Shown here piece by piece: positions 31,701-40,974 of a stretch of 64,000 nucleotides of DNA. The stretch is from contig JALJCQ010000025.1 of NCBI GenBank assembly GCA_023091665.1, positions 434,001 through 498,000 on the forward strand. The letters run 5' to 3'. Below the pieces are notes generated by a model. That model ran no database searches and was not told where the DNA came from. It saw nothing but the letters and a program-made list of their open reading frames with translations. The number at the start of each line of letters is the position of its first letter. Position 1 is the first letter of the stretch. Origin of the DNA: Pythium myriotylum. Taxonomy: Eukaryota > Oomycota > Peronosporomycetes > Pythiales > Pythiaceae. The translations under genes were made by a program, and so were the position numbers.

Positions 31701-31869
31701 CTGAACGAGCTCTTCCACGGAGATCTCGCCAGCCTTGAGTTTGGGATGAAGTTCCACGAACTTTGTGTGGAATTTGCGACAAACAGCCATCGTGTGCCCG
31801 GTTACGCCGCAAAATTTGCACGTATTGAGCTGGTAACAGTTGTCCTTGGTGTGACCGATCTTGCCACAA
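25717..31869 (-). CDS. Pol polyprotein of giant gypsy element 1 (PR-RT-degenerate RH-archaeal RH-IN)
   Basis: One open frame of 2,050 codons. Protease: PLMLDTGVNISLL, with Asp203. A 370-residue linker follows. Reverse transcriptase spans about 670-950 with the fingers motif IRLCIDYRRVN, LSLDMASGFW and catalytic SYIDDIA (895-898). About 54 extra residues (839-892) lie between the LKNAP helix and YIDD. The native RNase H (1038-1160) has lost catalytic Asp: PHANQWAIGAV replaces TDAS, and VYTRFSTLKW replaces VYTDHKSL. A second, archaeal-type RNase H (1196-1330) is complete: SFDGAAK, NQAEYHG, VGDSRIV, GAADYLAG. A 290-residue Pro/Ala/Ser linker follows, then an integrase with HHCC (GGHQGITRTY…CSSCVDC) and DDE (SMDFVL, HDQDPVF, GQQERSV). 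True pol starts downstream of the gag overlap at 31686-31869. Confidence 0.9.
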   Translation of the reverse strand: MWQDRSHQGQLLPAQYVQILRRNRAHDGCLSQIPHKVRGTSSQTQGWRDLRGRARSAVKPLAPQHSAGAVRDGDVAASVNVHVKKKIWRKQVKKIEKEDAPCVFEDIDAEEMKKQEETVIEDVASETEPRVYEESKMLLHFDQEREKVKKEGERSVRWEVMHVQLTEGERRGWWKDHDPPQDEAVQVFVHGAVEDLGLPLMLDTGVNISLLHTNLARKLGLSVKMFEDPSDFYGVSEHPLPAHGKALTKIKLGGFVVYEMEMWIADFEAHSLVIIGTDFMVRAGLVIDLGRRLCVVPEEDPLRLLNYEELKTQDYREVYETVKEAEGVSLNWSNDMAVACVGDTPPAVFVVDGLSPDRIDQSKLAREVYIHEGVEMSVEDMKDQLALIPEFDDGPQEEVDMGEANIGEDETTDERPRSEPEPVQARDPGCAQHVEPGEVASELETAMPPPPPRQDSVLATPAARLPEPGTNLPRVAAPSVPVVPASSSLTSELTAEAGSAGAGVVMMALDQVPDSGEPHLLQVEPERQHSLPAQRPRTSQGATSTASVPSPQAPAQPQLTIGMKLVQRRVSRKSTPIQRLACTFKLVSSQDNQGDDGAVSFYHEGTDFVLLDELRDQLAMLPDQIDLEAPVDMASADVGEEGVTSPVQDQLIPDVINKHASAFLGSGNALPPPARGVVCDIEVEPGTRPVAEKPRRIKSHLLPQVYKLLKKLLDAGIIEYSDSEWASPIVIVMKKNGVDIRLCIDYRRVNQLIKLMNYPLPLIDDLLGNFEKVMWFLSLDMASGFWAVLMTQRAKHISAFVCPLGHFQWIRMPFGLKNAPLIYQKVIDNALWGYVRLPPHLEAEVEPEGMHALGLEPVTELEVAKSELENGDKTVFDLSIPAPAALGPVLKRSSYIDDIAYGTATLEELLEVLDKLLFRLRYWRISVSLPKSAFGKHSIQYLSHQVSQEGIVATPKIAKELEQLPFPTSLKGVQSFLGSLNYYNKFIEDYSVIASVLYELTDERIRAGDQLEPAKRAFELLKLKIQAPPLLRHPDRARPYVIIPHANQWAIGAVLGQEHDGVIHPVRFTGRTLHDAELRYHLAEKEILALLRVLSVFYTLVAGQDLVVYTRFSTLKWVLTSKSVQGRTLQWAALLSPWTMEVRRVERDEDGLASLVAASITPREKLDQVAAELVPRKAMLVKPPLVSLEMLDSEYSGLVLSFDGAAKLKSNAGSAIFVLWQLPGWIPVFARSIYLENVTVNQAEYHGLLRGLEYVLELKTELVKRLVVVGDSRIVIQQCQGAIGCNQPHLALLLAEFDRLRAGFDAIDLVHVKREFNGAADYLAGLALRTQKTQDIQDEVTFGELVQLNKLPDQLTRREGAQDAQDRGETAQDPGPSVEAAEGPGPATEEATQRPERHRGKCEAGSIAPESVIQGDGDATGLTGPRMNQEEGKSRSPGSAVVFVARTRSASRAAAQAPSATAVPVPPRRRSLRIAAQAPTSVELSQSSAASLQQRVTVEDSVPSQIPVGVNLRDAAALPEPDIVAPPVPSGPVFTPGATHRPVSEHESSVDPAPYPSSVAIDVGTTSQSRPQPPGYVQVGEEPPFYVRQGAENLEGVSSPRGRFPTRSERDPTGSGVGETGNAVEERWRRIRAHQDADEYTRKMKLFLAGDTRFLDRDDVFQLAKVADQFVLDEHDVLRYVSLRPRTRERPAQLVVPAGMRKDVLHHCHVEYQGGHQGITRTYERVRSEYYWTGMYQDVVRFCSSCVDCSTGKGLPANPGPSPGNIQPEYPFHVVSMDFVLPLPPSEQGSTALLLLQCMFTGFVICKAMSDTSAPAVAKAYDEVVFQRFGASSIIRHDQDPVFMSEVFGQFRAMLGSQQRATLAYRPQANGQQERSVQAISRSIKAYVARPGQDDWEDVVYRLMFAINTSVDTTRKDTPFFLAHGWDAKSTIAAMIAQTPRKRRGNKMAAYFWRIKIQREYQYALAWARDLQAEAKQSRAKRQTASWNRLPDSVKTGFEVGDAVWLYLARVKPGLAHHWHGPFRIIEKANDHRVRLKTEGTAYRVNPGFT

Positions 31870-33698
31870 TGTTCGCAGTTCATCTCCTCACGACCACCAC
31901 CTGAAGGTGGAGCAGCATTCCTTCTGTCGTTGGGACGGTTGATCTTGGCCACTGCTGCAGGTTGTTCGGCGGCTTCTTCGACCTGTTTCTTAGGCGCCTT
32001 CTTCAACGGAGGCTTCGACATCGTGTTCTCGTATGCTGTCAGCTTCTCCTCGAGCTTTTGAATGGACTTATATGTCGAGTAACGGAACTGCGCTTGAACT
32101 GTCTTGTCGTGAAGCGTGTCGAAGTACTGACGCACATGACTGTCTAGATCAACGGGAACTCTGTCTTGATCATCGTCATCTTCGTCAATTCGGAAGTCGA
32201 TCTTCGCCTTCAGACCCGCGGCGTTGAATCGGTAGAGATATTCGAGTGGCGATTCTTCAGTATTTTGTGACAGCCTGTAGTATGTGAGCACCGCTGGAGT
32301 TGTCTCAACGCAGAACTTCTTGTAGAAGGCTTTCATCATGCGCTTCCACTTCTTCTTCGTGCGCGTGGGCAATTGCTTCTGCCAATACTTGGCGGAGCCA
32401 GTCAGCGCATCTACAAAGGCTCTCATCTTCTGGCGTCTCGAGTAATTTGAGATACTTGCGTTGTACAGGAACTTCCACAACCAAGCGCGAGCTTCTTCAG
32501 GCGTGACCTTGGCGCCCCCAGCAAACGGCTTAATCGCGGAACTTTGAATGACTGTCGACCACGCGTCGACCTCGGCGTCTGCCACTATCTGACGAGTCTG
32601 AATCAGAGTCTTCAAACATCGAGAGATCCAAATCTTCCTCCATATCGGACTTCGACGTCGAACGTCGCTTAATTCTGGACTTGACCTTCGGGACCTTCTT
32701 CGCCGATGGCTTGCGAACCTTCTCTTCAGACGAATACCCCGACTCGTCGGCGCTCGACTCTGAGCTTGACTCCTTCTTCCAGGCAACCCTAGGCTTGCTC
32801 GTATTTGGCCTAATCGCATGAGCTTGCGCATCTGGTCGTTCTTCTCTCGCGGACTGTGCCGTGTCCAACGCCTTGATGAGATTCGTCAATTCTTCCATCG
32901 ACATATCGCCACGTGCGGCCATCATTATCAGCTTGTTGACAAGCGGATCGTCCTCTTTCGACTTGCGAGCCTGAACGCTCTTCTGGGGAGGCGACAACGT
33001 ACTTTCGTCACTCCAGAACTCGAGCCTTTTCTGCACCTTATCGCGACTGTCGAAGTCAACCCCGGGGTCATCAAAATCATGTTCTTGGGTAACTGGACGT
33101 AGTTTCCCCGGCTTGGTCTGCGGTGTGTGGGGGACATCAGCAACAATCGTGTACTTCGGCTTGTAGTTCCCGCCATCACGGTAATGAACCACCGACATCT
33201 CCCATTCATGTTCCGCCAGTAGTAATGACATCATGAACCCTATGACGTGGGCCATCCGTTCCGGATTCAAATACGCGGCCATCTCGAAATTGGGTCTTCG
33301 TCGAACTACATACCCGCAGGATTCTAGAATCGACTCCACAAACGTAATGATCTGGGGAAATCCCTGAGCCGCTCAACTCCCGCGCGCAGGTGTCGTGTCA
33401 CGTCCTTGTCTGAATTCCGCACCTTCCTGAGTTCATATAGCGAGAACCAACTGTCTGAGTCGGCCGGCGCTCTCAGTATCTGGCGCTGGTATCGCAGTCC
33501 TATCTCGATCGCTTCGGCATAACGATACGCCTTATTCACGTCGTGAATCGCCGGCCGGACGTCGAACACTATCTCTATCGACCCGGACGTGGGCTCATGT
33601 GAAAGCATGGTAGATTGAGGGGGCTCTGTATGTTCCATCTTCGGTTCGTCCATCTCGTCGTTACGTGTAGCACCAGCTGACAGCTCCACTCCTGGCAT
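31686..33698 (-). pseudogene. Gag of giant gypsy element 1 (three frames, two frameshifts)
   Basis: Starts at ATG 33696-33698 (MPGVELSAG), which lies inside the primer-binding site. The N-terminal part is in the frame 33324-33698. The middle (32580-33339) is acidic/serine-rich with KRRSTSKSD and SDSDSSDS tracts. The capsid-like core and nucleocapsid are in the frame 31686-32580: ARAWLWKFLYNASIS, KMRAFVDALTGSAKYW, SPLEYLYRFNAAGL. Two CCHC zinc knuckles end it (CEHCGKIGHTKDNC and CKFCGVTGHTMAVC). Shifts near 33335 and 32580 break the protein. If real, this copy cannot make full-length Gag. Confidence 0.8.
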
Positions 33699-33706
33699 AC
33701 GCACCA
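33690..33706 (-). promoter_or_regulatory. primer-binding site of giant gypsy element 1
   Basis: On the minus strand TGGTGCGTATGCCAGGA begins two bases after the LTR. The complementary 17 bases end in CCA and look like a tRNA T-stem/acceptor 3' end. The identical 17-mer is at the same place in element 2. The tRNA is not identified. Confidence 0.65.
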
Positions 33707-33708
33707 GT

Positions 33709-34383
33709 TGTCGTGAGGTACGTTCAGAATCGAGGAACGGCGTACGCAGATCGATCCTGGCCGCGCCAGACAACGAAAACTCAATAGAGAATAAACAGGA
33801 ATCGCTCGCTTCACACGCGCGCGACGCCTCGAGATATCACAACTTCTTTGAAGTGGACGCCCGAAACTCTGCTGCAAAACCCACGCAAGGTCCTCACGTG
33901 TCCTTGCGCTACGGAGCGACGATATTCGTGACGATAGAACGCCCGCTTCCGACGCTTACCAGCTTCAGCACTTAGCCGCTTTTCCGCCTTCCCGGCCGCA
34001 AGACTGTTAACTCAGCCCCAGATACCTCGGGCGCCGGCCGTCAGAGTGCTAACTCGGGGTTTTTGGGTGACTCTGTGGGTGTTGAGTTTTTCCTTCCTTG
34101 AACTTGCGCGAACTGACTTGTTGGGTTGACGGCAAATTCGATTCTCTTCTGAGGGGGGATCTGGGTGAAATCACCCTCACCCCACGTTATGGGAGATGGT
34201 GAAAAACCTCACCAATCCCCAAACTAGGGACTTATCCCCCAAAATAGGGGAATAATGTCCCTAGCGTTCCTATCCTACTGTTTCTGTTGTTTTATCGTGA
34301 CCTACGCTCCTATAACCTAATTTTTACTTTCTAAACTGGGAATTTCTCTTTCAATGTGGAAAATCCGAGGACACTCCACCACA
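33709..34383 (-). repeat. 5' LTR of giant gypsy element 1, truncated at its outer end
   Basis: 675 bp matching 19849-20523 with two base differences. At its outer end it runs without a break into copia LTR sequence. The last 158 bp (34226-34383) are shared by both LTR families. Confidence 0.85.
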
Positions 34384-34908
34384 GTACGGGCTGCTAAGAT
34401 AATTGCGCTGTAATAGAGTCGGAATGCTCTTCTGAAAGAGGCATTCGGCGTGAATGCGAACTCTATAACAAAAGCGTCCTGAAGAGGAAATGTATGGGTG
34501 GACATCCTGAGTCACCTATGTCGGGGTGATGTTTTATAATAAGGGGTTGGCTGCATGATTTACATGATAAATAAGGGTTAGCTGAGACGGGTTGACTTAG
34601 CCGGGACCGAGGGTGGACTTAGGCGAGGCCGAGGTTGACTTAGGAGGGGCGAGTTGACTTGAGCAGTAGATGGTAGAAGACTGAATGAGCTATATTTCCT
34701 GGGATGAAAATGGTGGGTGTAGGGAGCTAGCGCTGCAGAGTTCTGTGTCCTACATGGCCTGGATTTATTCACCCATCAATCGTGGTGGCAGCCATCATTT
34801 GTGGCGGCGTCCATCATTGCCCGGCGCTCACAATCCTTGGTGACGCGCCGGCAACTGATTCCCAGGAATCACGTGTAAACATTGAGTAAACATGGAGGAA
34901 CTGTCTCA
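34226..34908 (-). repeat. 3' LTR of the copia element (outer 7 bp replaced)
   Basis: Matches 40236-40918 at constant offset 6,010 with two differences near the right end (ACGTGTAAACATTG versus ACATGTAAACATAG). The terminal TGAGACG expected at its left is replaced by gypsy LTR sequence. Confidence 0.9.
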
Positions 34909-34920
34909 CTCCCCCCTCAG
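34909..34920 (-). promoter_or_regulatory. polypurine tract of the copia element
   Basis: On the minus strand CTGAGGGGGGAG directly precedes the LTR terminus TGAGACAG, the expected plus-strand primer position. Confidence 0.8.
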
Positions 34921-35018
34921 CGCAGCGATCCTACATCCCTCTCTTTCCTACGTATGTATCCTATGCTGGGAAAAACTCCCCGACATGCGAGCATGTGGTG
35001 AGGGTAAAAACCAGCTTC

Positions 35019-37195
35019 CTACTTGAGCTCCATCATGCCAAGACTGCGGACGAGATCCCAATGCTTGGTGCTTCCGAGAGACTTGGTGAAGAGGTCTGCA
35101 ATGTTCTTGTCCGATGGGATCCTCTTGACCTCGAGTTGCTTGCCTTGGAGCTCGTGCATGAAGAAGAACTTGGGGTCGATATGCTTCGTCCGATCGCTCT
35201 TGATATACCCTTGTTGGACTTGGGCGATACATGCATTGTTGTCTTCGTAGATGGCGATGGGTGGCAGCTCATTGGTGATGCCAAGTTCTTTGCGGATAAA
35301 CTTGACAAAGAGTCTGATCCAGACACATTCGCGGCATGCTTCGTAGAGTGCAATGATCTCAGACTGGTTTGTCGATGTTGCGGCGATTGTTTGCTTCGTC
35401 GACTTCCATGAAATCGCGGCTCCGGCAGACACGAACACGTAGCCAGACTGAGAACGAGCCTTGTGTGGATCTGACAGATAACCAGCATCGGCATAACCAT
35501 AAATGTCGTCAGTAGTCAACAGGGAAACATCACGAGCAAGTTCTCCTCTGCGATACAACAAACCGTAGTCCTTGGTCTTAGCCAGATATCTCATCAGTTG
35601 CTTTACGCCAGACCAATGTCTCTTGGTGGGTTCAGATGAATAGCGTGCAAGCACGCTAACGGCGAAAGCGATATCTGGGCGCGAGCAGTTGGCAAGGTAC
35701 AAGAGCGCGCCGATGGCCTCTCTGTACGGATACTTCTCGCCAAGGACTTCTTCACTGCCGCGTCTTGGGCCGTATACGTCACTCTCTGGTTTCAAGCTGC
35801 GCACCACCATGGGAGTCTTAGCGGCTCTCGAGACCTCCCCCATGCTGAAGCGCTCCAGCAGCTTCGCAATGTACGTTGCTTGATGCAACATAATCCCTTT
35901 CGGGTTCTGGTGGATCTGCAACCCCAGACAGAATGAGAGTAGACCAAGGTCCTTCACCTTGAACTCGGCCTTCAATGCTGTCATCACAGCTTCTACTGCC
36001 GCGTCAGAGCCCACCATGACGATGTCATCGACATAGATCCCAATAATGGCGATCTCGGCGCCGCTTCGCTTGACGAACAAGCATGGGGAGCACTCGTGCG
36101 TCTGAAAACCACACTTCTCTAAGTACTGCGAAAAGTGCAAGTACCTAATTCTGCCAGCTTGCTTCAACCCATAGAGAGACTTGTGTATCCGAACAAATGG
36201 GAGCCTCAGCGACTCCTCCCCCTCAACACGTAAACCCTCGGGCACTCTCATGTAGAGCTCGACGTCAATGACTCCATACAAGTAGGCAGTCTCAATGTCT
36301 GCTTGCTTCACTTTCATGTCGTCCCTGGCAGCGAACGCTAACAACCAACGAAGGGTTGTCATGGTCATGACTGGCGAATACGTGTCTGAGTAATCGATGC
36401 CGAACCGTTGCGTGAATCCTTGTGCAACCAGGCGCGCCTTATAGCGAACTACTTTGCCTGTTTGGTCTCGTTTCCGGTTGAAGACCCATCTGCACCCAAT
36501 CGGCTTATGACTTGGAGGGCATTCTTGCACACTACCAAACACTTTGCGATTCAGCAACGATTGGAGCTCAGCCTTGATTGCAGCCTTCCACTGTGGCCAA
36601 TCGGGCGATGCTCGACAATCTTCAATTGTCGTTGGGTCGGCATCCTGATCCTTGAGAGTAAGGAATGTACTCAAGTTGGCCTCTGCAAGCGTGTCCACCG
36701 ACGCACCAGTATGGACATCGGGGTGTGACTCAGCAGGAAGCACAACAGCAACTGCGCTACCATGAAGCTCGGCTCTGGTTCGACGCTTCCGCGGCACAAG
36801 GTCTTTGGCACCTTTGGGGCGACCACGTTTATTGTTTTGTGGCGCCACCACAGTAGCTGGGGTTGGATCGACAGCTACTGGTGCTGGGTAGTTGGTTGCT
36901 TCGTTGACCGACGATCTCGTTACGCGCTCAGTAGCCGCGAAGGCATCTGGAGCGTTCTGCGCAATACGGTGGAGATGTAGGATTCGACGCACATCCTTCT
37001 CCCCCTGACCATTGTATGGGTCACGGTGGAACTCCTTCGTTCGTGACTGATCGAAGTCGAACTGATCGCGGCTGTCATCATCCTCAGTGCTTCCCAGCTT
37101 TGGGAATGTAGACTCATCAAACTCACACATAGTGATGTGAGCGACGAACAAGTCACCAGTCTCGGGACTTAGATACCGGATGATAGATGGACTGA
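35019..37195 (-). CDS. reverse transcriptase and RNase H of the copia element
   Basis: Pol C-terminal part, open to 37280 but authentic from about 37195 (SIIRYLSPETGDLF). Copia reverse transcriptase motifs: CRWVFNRKRDQTG, RYKARLVAQGF, QADIETAYLYG, SLYGLKQAG and the catalytic IYVDDIVMVG. RNase H: YGYADAGYLSD (Asp), TNQSEIIALYEA (Glu) and YEDNNACI (Asp). The C-terminus KNIADLFTKSL is typical of copia. A one-base shift near 37195 separates it from the gag-integrase frame. A basic/low-complexity spacer (residues ~110-170, including GRPKGAKDLVPRKRR) precedes the RT. Confidence 0.9.
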
Positions 37196-39435
37196 AAACC
37201 AACATAGATTCCAAGTTGTCGTTTCGGTCCGAACTTAGACTTTTGGTGAGGCGGTATGGGCACATACACCGCGCAGCCAAAGATCCTCAGGTGTGCGACA
37301 GACGGCGAGAAGCCATGCGCAAGTTCGTACGGTGACAGAACATTCTCAGCTGACGGTCTGTACAAGAGAAGGTCGCCAGCATGGAGTACAGCATGTCCCC
37401 AACACGACAGAGGTAAATTTGAACGAAGGAGTAGGGGGCGAGCTACCATCTGCACAAGCTTCACGAAATTCTCAGCATTCGTGTTGTGTGCGTAGGGTAC
37501 AGAGGTCTCCAAGGTTATGCCGGACGAGGCGCAGAACTCTTGAAATGACTTCGAGACATACTCCGAGGCATTATCGACGCGGACGTTCCTGATGGGGTGA
37601 CTTGGGAACTGTGTCTTCAGCTGGATGATGGCGATAAGCAGCTTTGGCATCACCTCGTTCTTGGAAGTGAGGAGTTGTACCTTGGAGAAACGCGCCGATG
37701 TGTCCTTCACCACCATATAGTAGCTGAATGGTCCTGAGGGTGGCGAGATGGGCCCACACACGTCGCTCACGAGGGTCTCGAAGTGGCTGTGAGGCTTGAA
37801 CTTCTCGCTGGAGAACGAATTCTTCTTCTTGTTCGGAAGCTTCCCCATCGTGCATGGCGGGCAGACCCGAGGGAGGCGCCTTGGGATACTGAGAGCACTC
37901 AAAGGTATGCCCCGAACGGCCTTGGTAATCTTCTTTAACATTCCTCGTCCTGGATGGCCCATGCGATCATGCCATAGCAACAACGCATCCTTGTCGGCAC
38001 GTGAAGGCACTTCTGCAAGGTAGGTGGCGTTGGGCGAAGACGTGGCATTGATGTACGAGAAGTATAGGCCATTGCCAGCCTGTGAGCACTCCTCCATCAC
38101 ATTTCCGTCCTTGTCCACTAGCCTTAGGCACTCTGCTCCATCCGAAGAGGTCGCCGTGTGGATGTGGAGGCCATTCTTCCGCAGATCATGGAAGCTGAGC
38201 AAGTTACGAGGGGATGCTGGCGCGTACACAGCCCTTTGGACGTCAATCACAGTGCCGTTCGGCAAAGCAATGCGGGCGTGTCCAGCTGCCTTCGCGATCG
38301 GACTCGATCCACCCACAGTCGTGACGCTACTTGGTGCCAGAGAGGGATCAAGACTGACAAAGAACCGTTTTTCGTTGAGTATAACATGCGTCGTGGCGGA
38401 GTCGATGAGACACAAGGCCCCATCTCCCCCTTCAACGACTACGCTAACAAAGCTCTCAACGCAGTGCGATTCGCTTTCACTGTCATCGGAGAGATCGGAC
38501 ATGAACGAGACTCTCTTGCCGGAGACTGTCTTCTTGCCTTTTGTACTGTCAGTGGACTTTGCTTGCTGAGACTGTTGATACAACTTACAGCGGAATGCAG
38601 GCGTATTGCACTGTTTGGCCCAGTGTCCGAACAGCCCGCACTTGTGGCATGTGTCCTTCTGTGACGTTACCTTGCGCCCGTTCCTCGTATGGGGCTTGGC
38701 GTTCCGATAGCCACCACGCTTGCCGTGTCGCCCTTTCCACTGCTTCTTGCCTCCGCGCTTTTGCTTCTGCTGGTTCTGTCCACCAGCATCACCATAGTTC
38801 ACTTCGGGTGTGGAACCAGGTGTTGGAGGCAAGCGGCGCTCGTCATGATTGCGTTGGAGCAGCAAGCCGTGCTTCTCGTCGAGCAACAGCACAGCAACAA
38901 GCTTGTCGAAGGTGTCATGGTTCATGCGTCTGTACTGCATCGCCAGGATACGTTCTGACGGGTGGAAAGTCGTCAGAGTCTTCTCAATCTTCTCAGACTC
39001 AGTGATCTTGCGATCACACCATGACAGCTCGCTCGTGATGCCATAAAGCTTCGTCGTGAACTCTGTTACCGTCTTGAAGTTGTAGAAACACAACTTATTC
39101 CACTCGTCGTTCAGCAAAGGCAGCATTGCTTGCTTCCGGTCAGTGTCAAACCGAAGTTTCAGGCTCTGCCATATCACCGCAGGGTTCTGCTCTTCCAAGT
39201 AGTTGAACTTCAAGTCCTTGTGCAAGCGTCTAAGGATCAGGCACACTGCACGGGCAGCATTACGACGTCTCTCTTCTGCTTGAGCATTGCTTGTAACAGG
39301 TACTACAAACGCGGGGTCAACCGTTGCTCCAAGACCATCGGCACAGAGGTAGTTGTAAGCCTCAAGTGCCCAAACGATGTAGTTCGTTCCAGCAACATCA
39401 AGTGCTGGGAACTTGAGTTTTTCCAAGTCAGACAT
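37195..39435 (-). CDS. Gag-protease-integrase of the copia element
   Basis: Starts ATG 39435 (MSDLEKLKFPALDVAG), a typical copia Gag opening with the UBN2-like region. Zinc knuckle CHKCGLFGHWAKQC. Aspartic protease CLIDSATTHVIL. Integrase zinc domain WHDRMGHPGRGML…CPPCTMGK, catalytic residues in LVSDVCGP, VRVDNASEY and NTNAENFVK. The frame ends at a shift near 37195 (GFQ|SIY). About 750 residues are otherwise intact. The Glu region is atypical (TNAEN in place of NGVAER), but Glu is retained. Confidence 0.9.
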
Positions 39436-39474
39436 TTTGGAAACGAACCAAGTGTCTTTAGAACAAGTTACAAG

Positions 39475-40002
39475 CTAGTAGTTGACACAAGCGTAGCAGG
39501 AGAAGCAGTTCTTGTCGTGCGCTTCGCGCCTCTTCTTCGCGGCTTCGTCGGCGGCTTGCTTGGCAGCGACTTCGTCCGACCGCAAGATGTCGAAGATGGC
39601 AGTGTCGACGACTTTGCGCTGGCAGTCCGAATGGAACGGGAGAATGCCGAGAGCCTTGACGATCGCCTTCGTGCGGTTGCAGCCGACGGCGTGCTTGTTG
39701 AGCTCCTCGACGAAGCGGTGCTGGAGCCGGACCGTGCGTTCGATGGAGGCTTGGAGGTCGTCACGGAGCTTGTCGAGCGCCTTCTGGTCGTCCTCCTTCA
39801 GGGAGCGGATGCGCTTAAAGTCGGAGCGCGAGTCGAACGTCTGGATGTGGCGAGAACGGCGGCGGCTCCGGACTTTGACGGTCTTGACGGCTGGCCCAGC
39901 GGCGGAGAGGTTGAGCACCTTCTTCGTCTTCGTTGTGTTGGCGGCACTCGTACCCATGCAAGCGGGAATGGGGGCAGGCAACTCGACTAGAGGCCACGCC
40001 AC
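39475..40002 (-). CDS. extra upstream ORF in the copia element, unrecognised (175 aa)
   Basis: Sits between the 5' LTR (from 40229) and gag (39435), a place where copia elements normally have only a short leader. Likely start is the internal ATG at MGTSAANTTKTKK (residue 16). The protein is basic at the N-terminus (VKVRSRRRSRHIQ), then helical and charged with coiled-coil character (DDQKALDKLRDDLQASIERT), and ends with a Cys-containing tail (NCFSCYACVNY). The third codon positions are strongly G/C, unlike the adjacent gag. This suggests a captured host exon or a separate accessory gene. I do not recognise a family. Confidence 0.5.
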   Translation of the reverse strand: MAWPLVELPAPIPACMGTSAANTTKTKKVLNLSAAGPAVKTVKVRSRRRSRHIQTFDSRSDFKRIRSLKEDDQKALDKLRDDLQASIERTVRLQHRFVEELNKHAVGCNRTKAIVKALGILPFHSDCQRKVVDTAIFDILRSDEVAAKQAADEAAKKRREAHDKNCFSCYACVNY

Positions 40003-40206
40003 GGATCCACGGCAAATATAGCAGGGGCTTCGGCTTGTACGGGCAGGCCAACGCAGGGACCGGAGGACAGTCCACGGGTCGGGTTCAAGCGGGTCTTGCG
40101 CGGCGGGCAGAGGGACGGCGAGAGGTTCGCGTCAGCGAGCGGTCCAACAGCCTGCGCGGGTCGGGTCGGCGAGAGGTCCGGGCTGACGGGTCGGGTCGGC
40201 TTGGCG

Positions 40207-40228
40207 GTGAGTCTCAGTGCTGATAACG
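40207..40228 (-). promoter_or_regulatory. primer-binding-site-like sequence of the copia element
   Basis: Directly inside the 5' LTR, minus strand CGTTATCAGCACTGAG resembles the initiator-methionine tRNA type site (TGGTATCAGAGC) of many copia elements, but is not exact. Confidence 0.45.
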
Positions 40229-40918
40229 TGAGACGAGGGACTTATCCCCCAAAATAGGGGAATAATGTCCCTAGCGTTCCTATCCTACTGTTTCTGTTGT
40301 TTTATCGTGACCTACGCTCCTATAACCTAATTTTTACTTTCTAAACTGGGAATTTCTCTTTCAATGTGGAAAATCCGAGGACACTCCACCACAGTACGGG
40401 CTGCTAAGATAATTGCGCTGTAATAGAGTCGGAATGCTCTTCTGAAAGAGGCATTCGGCGTGAATGCGAACTCTATAACAAAAGCGTCCTGAAGAGGAAA
40501 TGTATGGGTGGACATCCTGAGTCACCTATGTCGGGGTGATGTTTTATAATAAGGGGTTGGCTGCATGATTTACATGATAAATAAGGGTTAGCTGAGACGG
40601 GTTGACTTAGCCGGGACCGAGGGTGGACTTAGGCGAGGCCGAGGTTGACTTAGGAGGGGCGAGTTGACTTGAGCAGTAGATGGTAGAAGACTGAATGAGC
40701 TATATTTCCTGGGATGAAAATGGTGGGTGTAGGGAGCTAGCGCTGCAGAGTTCTGTGTCCTACATGGCCTGGATTTATTCACCCATCAATCGTGGTGGCA
40801 GCCATCATTTGTGGCGGCGTCCATCATTGCCCGGCGCTCACAATCCTTGGTGACGCGCCGGCAACTGATTCCCAGGAATCACATGTAAACATAGAGTAAA
40901 CATGGAGGAACTGTCTCA
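40229..40918 (-). repeat. 5' LTR of the copia element (complete, 690 bp)
   Basis: Bounded by 6-bp inverted termini TGAGAC…GTCTCA. The adjacent primer site and the polypurine tract at the other LTR support these ends. Positions 40236-40393 are identical to the end of the gypsy element 1 LTR. Confidence 0.85.
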
Positions 40919-40974
40919 TTAGCTGAATAAATAAGGGCTATTTAGTGGAGTATTTGCAATTCATTTGGCCAGAA

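Larger units (their letters stand above)
19849..34383 (-). mobile_element. giant ambisense Ty3/gypsy element 1 (about 14.5 kb)
   Basis: Minus-strand element. Its 5' LTR is at the right (33709-34383, incomplete) and its 3' LTR at the left (19849 to about 21832). Internally, minus strand: gag, protease, reverse transcriptase, degenerate RNase H, archaeal-type RNase H, integrase, chromodomain. An antisense gene lies on the plus strand between the chromodomain and the 3' LTR. It is related in gene order, primer-binding site and LTR layout to element 2 (40975-54943). The shared part of the LTRs differs at two of 675 positions, so the insertion is young. The right end is fused into a copia LTR. Confidence 0.85.
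34226..40918 (-). mobile_element. Ty1/copia LTR retrotransposon, about 6.7 kb
   Basis: Minus-strand element with 690-bp LTRs (right complete, left lacking its outer 7 bp), primer-binding-site-like sequence, an extra upstream ORF, gag-protease-integrase, then reverse transcriptase-RNase H, and a strong polypurine tract. The order PR-IN-RT-RH identifies Ty1/copia. LTR copies differ at about two positions, so it is young. No target-site duplication can be checked because the left end is fused to gypsy element 1. Confidence 0.9.

Noticed and set aside
19845..34387. GTAC on both sides of giant gypsy element 1 as a 4-bp target-site duplication
   Set aside because: GTAC follows the same sequence in the complete copia LTR at 40394-40397, so on the right it is ordinary copia LTR sequence. 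The right end of the gypsy element is a recombination junction, so the match is probably chance.
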